From JBHEPS01 sp046261635 (GTDB lineage: Bacteria; Acidobacteriota; Thermoanaerobaculia; Gp7-AA8): a DNA stretch of 11,295 bases. Under the pieces are notes generated by a model that did no database searches, was not told the origin of the DNA, and saw only the letters and a list, made by a program, of their open reading frames with translations. The DNA lies in the NCBI GenBank assembly GCA_046261635.1, contig JBHEOL010000170.1, positions 1 to 11,295 on the forward strand, in the 5' to 3' direction. Positions 5,393-11,295 of this stretch are shown piece by piece. Position numbers and translations under genes: made by a program. Within the stretch, counting starts at the first letter, position 1, and each line of letters begins with the position of its first letter.

Positions 5393-7497
5393 CGCTTTAC
5401 CTCCGGCGCGCCGCTTCCTGACGACCACATCGACCAGAGCATTGCCGCCAAGGCGGCGAGTGCGGGCGATGGCAGGAGATCGAGCGCGACGAGAGCGCCC
5501 GCGCTGAAGGCGAAACCTCCGAGATGCCACACGATCGACAGGGTCTGGCGGCGCACGAGGTCGGCCTGGATTGCGCGGCTCGTGTCGAGGAGCCTGACGA
5601 TTCCACGGGGATCTCCATTGGTCAGAACCACGTCGTCGCGAAGAACCGCCTTCGCCTCATCGAAGACGATGCCGAGAGCTGCGCGAGCGCGGGCGATCTC
5701 ATCGCCGCCGTCGCCGACGAAGGCGACGCTTCCGGTCTCCTCCTGCAGTTGGCGGACGAGCTCCGCCTTCTGAGCCCCGTCGAGGCCCGGTCCGAAGCGC
5801 TCGGTTCCCACCATCCGGGCCGTGGCCGCGGCGGCCCTCTCGGTCTGACCCGTCGCAAGCACCAGCTGGCACCCGCGCTTTCTCAGTTCTGCGGCGGTCG
5901 CGGCGATACCCTCGCGCAATTGGCTCTTGAGGGCGACCGCACCGATGGTGCGCCGGCCGCGCGCGACCAGGAGAACGCTCCTGCCGCTTTCCTCGAAACG
6001 CTCGACCTCCTCGCGCACGCGGGAAGCGTCGATATTTCGATCCTCGGCCATCTCCGGATTTCCGATGAACAGATCGTCGCCCTGAGCCGCGGAAACCTCT
6101 CCAGCGCGCTCGCGCAGAACCGCGCACGCGGGATGCATCGAGTCGCGGCACGCGGCAGCCGCGGCGGCGATGAGCTCGTCTGGCTGAATTCCATCGAGAA
6201 GTACGAGCTCTTCGATGGCGATCGCCGCTTCCGCCACGCCTCCCCGCCAGGTGAAAGCGATCACGCGTATATCGGCGGCGCGATCGAACGCGTCTCCCGA
6301 AGCGACGAGAGCTCCGCGTGCCTGCAGCGACGCCGCGATCCGCCGCATTTCCCGCGGAGCCGCGGTCGCGGCCGTTCCGGGAGCGGCAACGAGGAGGATC
6401 GACGCGAGAGCCAGGACGGCGACGGGCCAGAGAGAAAGGGATGCGGTAAGCCACGTCCCTGCGGTCAGCAGGGAGAAGACGAGCGTGACGAGCACGGTCC
6501 ATGTGGAGAAGGCGATGCCTCGCCCCACGGAGCGCATCGGCCTCTGCCCGATCCGGTCGAGAAGCCGAGGGCGCGGAAGACCATTGGCGATCGTTCGCAG
6601 CCGGGTTCGGGATCGCTCGGCATGGACGAGCGTGAACAGGAAGAAGGTCTGCGCCCAGAGAGCCGTGGTCCAGAAAGACGGGAGGATCGATCCGCGGAAC
6701 GACGCGGCGAGCGCCGGAACGGACGCGATCGCGAGAACGAGCACGCCCGCCGATGCGAGCCGTCGTCCGGTCGCGACGCGGGTCAGCGCGTCGCGCCACG
6801 TGCCTCGGAGAACGGGACCCAGTGCGAGTCCGATGGTCAGTGCGGTCAGCACAGCCAGGAGTGAATGAGCGACGACCGGCGTCGTCGAGACCAGCCGCGA
6901 TACAGCGTCGTCGAGAGGCGGAATGACCGCCAGCCACGGGTCCGTGGTTGCGAGCGGTGCGGAGAGGGCGATCAGGGTTCCGAAGACTGCCGCGAGGGCG
7001 GAGCCGGTGGCGCGCAGCATCAGGGCCCTCATCTCTCCCTCCTGGACATCGTCGGGAGCGTGCGAGCCCGGGCCCGGGTGTGAGGCGGTCCATCCGTGGC
7101 GGTCGACGACACGGCGGACGAGATCGGCATCGATCTTTCCCGGGACGAACGCGACGTTGAGCTGACCCGTCGCGAGGTCGACGTGCGCATGGAGAACGCC
7201 TTCGAGCTCGCGGATGGAACCCTCGAGAGGCTCGGCCTGCTGCTCGGCGCCGGCGATGCCGGCGAGTGGAATGGAGATCTCGGAAGCGGCCGGTTCCGCC
7301 GTCGCCGCTCGAATGGTCGCGAAGAGCTCCTCGGGGCGAATCTCGCCCGAAACCCGGATTTCGACGAGTCCTTGCGCGGCGCTGACCACCGCGTCCTCGA
7401 CTTCCGGTCGCGCCTTCAGGTGTCGCTCGATCCGCACCGCGCAGCTTCTGCAGTGGAGCCCCCGGAGTGGAATCTGCAGACTCCGTGACTCGATCAC
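5389..7497 (-). CDS. Pseudo P1B-type metal ATPase (HMA domain kept, catalytic motifs lost)
   Basis: The 702-aa product is homologous to copper-type P1B ATPases along its length. The first HMA domain (8-65) keeps C16-R-S-C19; a second HMA-like domain (75-137) has AGAEQQ instead of CxxC. About eight membrane segments follow, near 159-182, 206-230, 246-268, 272-292, 325-350, 352-375, 651-673 and 675-692. The CPC site reads A372-P-G374, the DKTGT site reads T416-W-R-G-G, TGD reads T549-G-Q551, and GDGxND reads GDGGDE at 595-600. H455-P456 and K577 remain. The TM4-TM5 loop is about 32 residues, so the actuator domain with TGE is missing. Residues aligned to the TM7 Tyr-Asn are Leu-Gly. The GTG start at 7497 overlaps the upstream TGA (GTGA). 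Phosphorylation and pumping are not expected; a sensing, chaperone or assembly role is inferred. Confidence 0.85.
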   Translation of the reverse strand: MIESRSLQIPLRGLHCRSCAVRIERHLKARPEVEDAVVSAAQGLVEIRVSGEIRPEELFATIRAATAEPAASEISIPLAGIAGAEQQAEPLEGSIRELEGVLHAHVDLATGQLNVAFVPGKIDADLVRRVVDRHGWTASHPGPGSHAPDDVQEGEMRALMLRATGSALAAVFGTLIALSAPLATTDPWLAVIPPLDDAVSRLVSTTPVVAHSLLAVLTALTIGLALGPVLRGTWRDALTRVATGRRLASAGVLVLAIASVPALAASFRGSILPSFWTTALWAQTFFLFTLVHAERSRTRLRTIANGLPRPRLLDRIGQRPMRSVGRGIAFSTWTVLVTLVFSLLTAGTWLTASLSLWPVAVLALASILLVAAPGTAATAAPREMRRIAASLQARGALVASGDAFDRAADIRVIAFTWRGGVAEAAIAIEELVLLDGIQPDELIAAAAAACRDSMHPACAVLRERAGEVSAAQGDDLFIGNPEMAEDRNIDASRVREEVERFEESGRSVLLVARGRRTIGAVALKSQLREGIAATAAELRKRGCQLVLATGQTERAAAATARMVGTERFGPGLDGAQKAELVRQLQEETGSVAFVGDGGDEIARARAALGIVFDEAKAVLRDDVVLTNGDPRGIVRLLDTSRAIQADLVRRQTLSIVWHLGGFAFSAGALVALDLLPSPALAALAAMLWSMWSSGSGAPEVKR

Positions 7498-8804
7498 CGC
7501 GGGTTCTCTTTCTCAATGGGTGTATTGCGGTGTACCTGAACCCAGCGGACCCGCAACCGCTCTCCTTCCAGAACCTCGATGTCGAGATCCCCGAGGGCGC
7601 AGCGGTCGCCGACCTCGACCGAGCGGCCGATTCTCGCGACGACGTATCCCCCCACGGTCTTCTCCGCTGGATGTCCGAGGTCGATCTCGAGCCTGTCCGC
7701 CAGATCCTCGATCAGGTAGTCGCCCCGGACCCGGTAACTCCCGTCGGGAAGCGGCTCGACCTCCGGTCGTTCGCGGTCGAACTCATCCTGAATCTGGCCG
7801 AACAATTCCTCGGTGATGTTCTCGAGGAACACGATTCCCGACGCGCCCCCGTACTCGTCGATGACGACCGCCATGTGCGTTCTCGTTTCGAGAAACTGAT
7901 TGAGCAGATTTTCCACCGTGGTGTTCTCGGGCACGAAAAAGATGTCGCGGCGAAGCTCCTCGAGCGGCTTTCCCGGTCCCCGGAGCTGCGCGAGGAAAAG
8001 GTCCTTCGTATGGATGAAGCCGATGGCGTGATCGAGGCTTCCGTCGCAGAGCGGGTAGCGCGTGTGCCCCGTCGAGCGGATGATCTCGAGGTTCTCCTGG
8101 ATGTCTCTGGTGGTGGAGAGGATGGTGACATCGGGGCGGGGAACCATGATCTGCTTGGCCGTTCTCCGCTGAAACTGAAACACGCCCTCGATGATCTCGA
8201 GGTTCGGCTCCGAGAGGATGCCCGCTCTCTCCGAATGCGCGAGGATCAGGCGGAGCTCCTCTTCCGAATGCGCGATTTCCCCGCCAGCCGGGCGGATCCC
8301 GATGATCCGGAGGACGAGGTTGGACATGCTATTGAGCAGCCAGATCACCGGGAACATCACGAGATAGAAGAAGTAGAGGAGGTGGGCGATCCAGAGGGAC
8401 GTGACGACAGGCTTGCGGATGGCGATCGACTTGGGGGCGAGCTCGCCGAACACGATGTGAAGGATCGAGATCGAGGTGAAGGCGAACGCGAATGAGATGC
8501 TGTGGGCGATCGCCTCGGAGAAATGACCGTAGCGAGCGAAAAGGGGCTCGATGAGGCCGGCGAAGGCCGGTTCGCCGATCCACCCGAGGGCGAGCGAGGC
8601 GAGGGTGATGCCGAGCTGTGTGGCCGACAGGTAGGCGTCGAGGTTTCGGGTGAGGCGCAGCGCCATGCGCGCGCGCGTGTTTCCCCGCGCGGCGAGCTCG
8701 GCGAGCTGGGTCGAGCGCACCTTGACGATTGCGAACTCAGCGGCGACGAAGTAGCCGTTCGCCACCACGAACAGAAGTGCCAGGATCAGATAGAAGGTCG
8801 TCAT
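7494..8804 (-). CDS. CorC/HlyC-type CNNM-CBS membrane protein
   Basis: This 436-aa protein starts at the ATG at 8804; a TTG at 8837 would add 11 residues and would lie inside the likely promoter. Residues 1 to about 185 form the CNNM (DUF21) membrane domain, with NGYFVAAEFA near the first helix, QLGITLASLALGWIGEP, and FGELAPKSIAIRKP. A CBS pair follows at about 200-320 (MVPRPDV, FIHTKDLFL, VVIDEYGGASGIVF). The CorC_HlyC C-terminal domain covers about 335-420 (DYLIEDLADRLEI, KTVGGYVVARIGR). Such proteins are linked to magnesium or cobalt efflux and divalent-cation tolerance; the haemolysin name is historical. The gene overlaps the start of the ATPase homologue by four bases and heads the three-gene set. 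Family assignment is firm, and the ion is not visible from sequence. Confidence 0.9.
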   Translation of the reverse strand: MTTFYLILALLFVVANGYFVAAEFAIVKVRSTQLAELAARGNTRARMALRLTRNLDAYLSATQLGITLASLALGWIGEPAFAGLIEPLFARYGHFSEAIAHSISFAFAFTSISILHIVFGELAPKSIAIRKPVVTSLWIAHLLYFFYLVMFPVIWLLNSMSNLVLRIIGIRPAGGEIAHSEEELRLILAHSERAGILSEPNLEIIEGVFQFQRRTAKQIMVPRPDVTILSTTRDIQENLEIIRSTGHTRYPLCDGSLDHAIGFIHTKDLFLAQLRGPGKPLEELRRDIFFVPENTTVENLLNQFLETRTHMAVVIDEYGGASGIVFLENITEELFGQIQDEFDRERPEVEPLPDGSYRVRGDYLIEDLADRLEIDLGHPAEKTVGGYVVARIGRSVEVGDRCALGDLDIEVLEGERLRVRWVQVHRNTPIEKENPR

Positions 8805-8827
8805 ACAGGGCGTGGGCGCGCGGCGGC

Positions 8828-8868
8828 ATTGTATCAAGCGGCTCTGTTCGCAGAAGCTCTGACATAAT
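8828..8868. promoter_or_regulatory. Two divergent extended -10 elements
   Basis: On the plus strand TGACATAAT at 8860-8868 is an extended -10 (TGN plus five of six consensus bases) about ten bases before the TTG start at 8878. On the minus strand TGATACAAT, the complement of 8828-8836, is a matching extended -10 placed about 24 bases before the ATG at 8804. No good -35 boxes were seen, which is usual for extended -10 promoters. The close spacing implies a nearly leaderless antiporter mRNA. This is pattern matching only. Confidence 0.4.
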
Positions 8869-8877
8869 CAGCAGATC

Positions 8878-10857
8878 TTGGGTCACGCGAGCCTTTTGAC
8901 TGATTTCGTCGTTCTGATCGCAGTCGCCGTGGCCGTGACGGTCGTCAGCCATCGATTCCGGGTCCCGTCGGTGGTCGGCTTCCTTCTGACCGGGGTTCTG
9001 ATCGGGCCGAGCGCTCTCGCCCTGATTCGGGACCCGGAGCAGGTCGAGTTGCTGGCGGAGATCGGTGTCGTGGCTCTGCTCTTCACCACGGGGCTGGAGT
9101 TCTCGCTCGACCGCCTCAAGTCACTCCGCCGCCCCTTCCTTCTCGGAGGGGGGCTCCAGACGGGTCTGACCATCGGGATCGTTCTGCTGCTGATGATGAC
9201 GCTCGGCCGCTCCTGGGAAGAAGCGCTCTTCTTCGGGTTCATCGTCGCCCTCAGCAGCACGGCGATCGTCCTCAAACTCCTTTCTGCCCGCAAGGAGAAC
9301 GACACTCCGCATGGATGGCTCGCCATCGGGGTTCTGATCTTTCAGGACTTCCTCGTCGTTCCGATGATCGTGCTCGCGCCGATACTCGCCCGGCGCGTCG
9401 ATACCTCCCCGCTCGAGCTGATCCTCCGCTTCGTCGGAGGTCTCGCCGTGCTGGGCCTCGCCGCCGTGGCCGCTCGCTTCCTGATTCCGCGCATCCTCGG
9501 AATGCTCGCCCGGACGGCCGTCCGGGAGATTTTCATTCTCGGCTCGCTTCTTCTGGTCCTCGGAATGTCTCTGCTGACCAATTCCCTCGGCTTCTCCATG
9601 GCGCTCGGCGCCTTCCTCGCAGGGATTCTCCTGGCGGGATCCGACTATAGCCATCAGGTTTTCGCGGACGTGGTCCCGTTTCGAGATCTGTTTTCGAGCG
9701 TCTTTTTCATCTCGGTCGGCATGCTGCTCGACCTCCGCATGGTCGCCGAGCGTCCATTCGAGATCCTCGCCGTAGCCCTCGGCATCATGGTTCTGAAGGC
9801 ATTGATCGTCGGAGCCGCTGCCCTGGTGTTGCGCTACCCCTTCCGCACCGCGATCATTGCCGGCGTCGCACTCGCCCAGATCGGAGAGTTCTCCTTCGTT
9901 CTTCTCACGGTTCCCGGTGCCGCCGACCTGCTCGAGCCGGCAGAGTTTCAGACCATCGTCGCGGCGTCTGTGTTCACGATGATCGTGACGCCGCTGCTCC
10001 TGTCGTTCGCGCCGGGATTGTCGCTGAAGCTGGACGAGCTCATTCCGGCGCGTTCCGAGGGAACCGGGCGGGACAAGGTGGCTCATGTAATCGTCGTCGG
10101 GTACGGTGTCAACGGGCGCAATCTGACCCGGGTCCTCCGCGAGGTGGGGATCAGTCACGTCGTGGTCGAGTTCAGTGGAGAGCGGGCGGCCATCGCGCGG
10201 AAGGATGGCGTCGCGGTCCTCTATGGAGACGCGACGCGGGCGGAGATCCTCGAGGAGGCCGGGGCGGCGCGTGCGATGGTCATCGTGTTCGGGATCTCGG
10301 ATCCGGTCGCGGTGAGACGCGCCGTGAGGTTCTCCCGTCAGATCAACCGGGAGATTCACATCATCGTCCGGACCCGGCTGGTCGAGGAGATCGAACCGCT
10401 TTACACCGAGGGAGCGGACGAGGTGGTGGCGGAGGAGTTCGAGACCTCGATCGAGATCTTCAGCCGAGTGCTTCAGCGGCTGCACGTTCCGCGGAACGTG
10501 ATCGAGGCAGAGACTCGGATTCTGCGGGGTGACAGTTACGAGGTCCTGCGCGCGCCGAGACCGTCAAAGCACATGTCGGATTCGATTCTCGATCTTCTTG
10601 CGGCAGGTGCGACCGAGGTGTTTCTCGTCCGCGACTCGAGTCCGCTGGTCGGCAGGACGATGCTGGACCTCGCGCTCCGCGAACAGACGGGAGCGACGAT
10701 CATCGCGATCGTCCGCGGTCAAAAGTCGTTTCCGAGTCCTGGCGCCGACTTCGACCTCTTCGGCGGGGACAACATGATCATCATGGGAGGTCACGCCCAG
10801 GTCGATCATGCCTTCCGGCACCTCGAAGACCTTGAGCGCCCGGCGCGCGCGGTGTAG
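8878..10857 (+). CDS. KefB/KefC-type monovalent cation:proton antiporter with RCK domains
   Basis: This 659-aa protein is predicted to exchange K+ or Na+ for H+ across the inner membrane. Residues 1 to about 385 form a CPA2 transporter domain with 12-13 hydrophobic segments. Conserved stretches include FLLTGVLIGPSAL, LLFTTGLEFSLDRL, LSSTAIVLKLLS, the Q156-D157 pair in FQDFLVVP, GAFLAGILLAGSDY, and the FFISVGMLLDL segment. An RCK N-terminal Rossmann domain follows at 402-520, with the nucleotide loop G408-Y-G-V-N-G413 and VLYGDATR. A TrkA-C (RCK-C) domain covers about 567-650. The TTG at 8878 is chosen because MGHASLLTDF matches the usual family N-terminus. There is no Shine-Dalgarno, which fits a nearly leaderless mRNA from the -10 at 8863; a TTG at 8896 is the alternative. 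The TAG stop lies inside the palindromic element that follows. Confidence 0.9.
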   Translation: MGHASLLTDFVVLIAVAVAVTVVSHRFRVPSVVGFLLTGVLIGPSALALIRDPEQVELLAEIGVVALLFTTGLEFSLDRLKSLRRPFLLGGGLQTGLTIGIVLLLMMTLGRSWEEALFFGFIVALSSTAIVLKLLSARKENDTPHGWLAIGVLIFQDFLVVPMIVLAPILARRVDTSPLELILRFVGGLAVLGLAAVAARFLIPRILGMLARTAVREIFILGSLLLVLGMSLLTNSLGFSMALGAFLAGILLAGSDYSHQVFADVVPFRDLFSSVFFISVGMLLDLRMVAERPFEILAVALGIMVLKALIVGAAALVLRYPFRTAIIAGVALAQIGEFSFVLLTVPGAADLLEPAEFQTIVAASVFTMIVTPLLLSFAPGLSLKLDELIPARSEGTGRDKVAHVIVVGYGVNGRNLTRVLREVGISHVVVEFSGERAAIARKDGVAVLYGDATRAEILEEAGAARAMVIVFGISDPVAVRRAVRFSRQINREIHIIVRTRLVEEIEPLYTEGADEVVAEEFETSIEIFSRVLQRLHVPRNVIEAETRILRGDSYEVLRAPRPSKHMSDSILDLLAAGATEVFLVRDSSPLVGRTMLDLALREQTGATIIAIVRGQKSFPSPGADFDLFGGDNMIIMGGHAQVDHAFRHLEDLERPARAV

Positions 10858-10987
10858 GCAAAGCTTCCAGCTTTGCTCCCTGGATGCGAAGCTGAAAGCT
10901 TCGCCCGATCCCGGGCGGGCCAGACGAAAGCGCGACGCGAAGCTGGAAGCTTCGCATCCTGTGAGCGAAGCTGAAAGCTTCGCCTAC
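10854..10987. repeat. REP/BIME-like element: four palindromes in two mirrored pairs with GTAG feet
   Basis: Four 19-bp hairpin units with 8-bp stems and 3-nt loops lie at 10858-10876, 10886-10904, 10937-10955 and 10965-10983. The units are variants of GCGAAGCT-N3-AGCTTCGC. The left pair is preceded by GTAG (10854-10857), and its two hairpins are separated by TCCCTGGAT. The right pair is its mirror image: on the minus strand it begins GTAG (10987-10984), with TCACAGGAT between hairpins. A 32-bp centre (10905-10936) separates the halves. The element fills the whole gap between convergent genes and its GTAG ends contain both stop codons. REP elements moved by RAYT transposases have a GTAG-type foot beside the palindrome, which fits; no RAYT gene is in this window. 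It may also act as a bidirectional terminator. Confidence 0.75.
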
Positions 10988-11295
10988 GCCATCCGGTCCG
11001 CATGACGCTCGACCCAGAGTCGTCGCGTGAGGACGAGGCCGATGGCGAGCAACGGCTCGGCGATCAACGCTCCGACGAGTCCGAACACGATCATCAGCGC
11101 CGGGACGGTGATGATCGTCAGCGCGGGCGGGATGTCGACGCGGCTCTGCAGCAGGAGGGGGCTGATCACATTCCCCTCGAGTTGCTGCACGATGACGAAC
11201 AGGATCAGGACCCATAATGCCGAAGAATCCGACGATCACGATCGAGCGGATCTTCCATACGAGCAGCAGCAGAATGACCAGAGTGAGAGCGATCG
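10984..11295 (-). pseudogene. AI-2E/PerM-family transporter fragment with internal deletion or frameshift; runs off the window
   Basis: The C-terminal frame (about 11221 down to 10984) reads ALWVLILFVIVQQLEGNVIS and onward, ending RRLWVERHADRMA; the QQLEGN motif and the Pro-Pro-Ala-Leu-Thr stretch are characteristic of the AI-2E transporter (PerM, DUF20) family. In that frame a TGA occurs just upstream at 11236-11238. From 11295 down to about 11218 a different frame encodes a hydrophobic segment (VILLLLVWKIRSIVIVGFF) that looks like the first membrane helices of the same family rather than the region that should precede QQLEGN. The gene therefore seems to have lost its middle and changed frame near 11215-11225. 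A one-base sequencing error or a chimeric assembly could also explain it. The TAG stop is supplied by the flanking palindromic element. Confidence 0.6.

Noticed and set aside
5393..5530. N-terminal extension of the cupredoxin-like gene inside the ATPase gene
   Set aside because: The extension is Arg-rich, typical of a shadow frame; the TTG at 5392 has GGAGG upstream and starts directly with a signal anchor.
5524..6864. Plus-strand open frame of 446 codons opposite the ATPase homologue
   Set aside because: Shadow of the minus-strand gene; no recognisable domain, and the minus-strand product aligns along P1B ATPase landmarks.
5699..7516. Second minus-strand frame (605 codons) overlapping the ATPase homologue, considered as a sign of frameshift
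   Set aside because: It is Arg-rich without P-type motifs. The missing motifs are not found in it; the 702-aa frame aligns continuously before and after each altered motif, so a frameshift does not explain the changes.
9121..10485. Minus-strand open frame of 454 codons opposite the antiporter
   Set aside because: His/Asp/Arg-rich shadow with no domain; the plus-strand antiporter is unambiguous.
10858..10983. CRISPR array
   Set aside because: The repeats are 19-bp palindromes in mirrored orientation with gaps of 9, 32 and 9 bases, not direct repeats with uniform spacers, and no cas gene is present.

Overview
The window is high-GC DNA from a Gram-negative (diderm) bacterium. It encodes a TonB-dependent outer-membrane receptor, an OmpW-type barrel and a lipobox lipoprotein. 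The receptor has an N-terminal carboxypeptidase-regulatory-like domain, a layout common in Acidobacteriota and Bacteroidota; with this GC content an Acidobacteriota-like host is a reasonable but unproven guess. No rRNA, tRNA, CRISPR array, integrase or transposase gene was seen.

Layout, left to right. A hairpin and a very hydrophobic 93-aa membrane protein (+) converge on a minus-strand metal-uptake cluster: GNAT acetyltransferase, a small Cys/His membrane protein, and a ZnuD-like receptor with His/Asp/Glu-rich loops. Divergent from that cluster are an OmpW-like porin and, after a perfect 15-bp hairpin, a small lipoprotein (both +). These converge on a tightly coupled minus-strand set read as CorC/HlyC-type CNNM-CBS protein, then a P1B-type ATPase homologue, then a cupredoxin-like protein. 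The two junctions overlap (GTGA and TTGA). Divergent from this set is a KefB/KefC-type antiporter (+). A palindromic element fills the gap between it and a damaged AI-2E/PerM-family gene (-) that runs off the window.

The most unusual item is the 702-aa P1B-ATPase homologue. Its reading frame is intact, and it keeps one CxxC heavy-metal-associated domain, about eight membrane segments and a recognisable P/N-domain scaffold. Its signature residues are changed: CPC is APG, the DKTGT aspartate is Thr, TGD is TGQ, GDGxND is GDGGDE, and the loop that should hold the actuator domain is only about 32 residues. The coupled cupredoxin-like protein has also lost the expected copper ligands. This looks like a retained pair of pseudo-proteins, perhaps a metal sensor or assembly factor rather than a pump.

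Two further points deserve a second look. The palindromic element between the antiporter and the AI-2E gene has GTAG feet like REP/BIME elements, and these feet supply the stop codons of both flanking genes. The AI-2E gene appears to join an N-terminal-like membrane segment to the C-terminal part out of frame.
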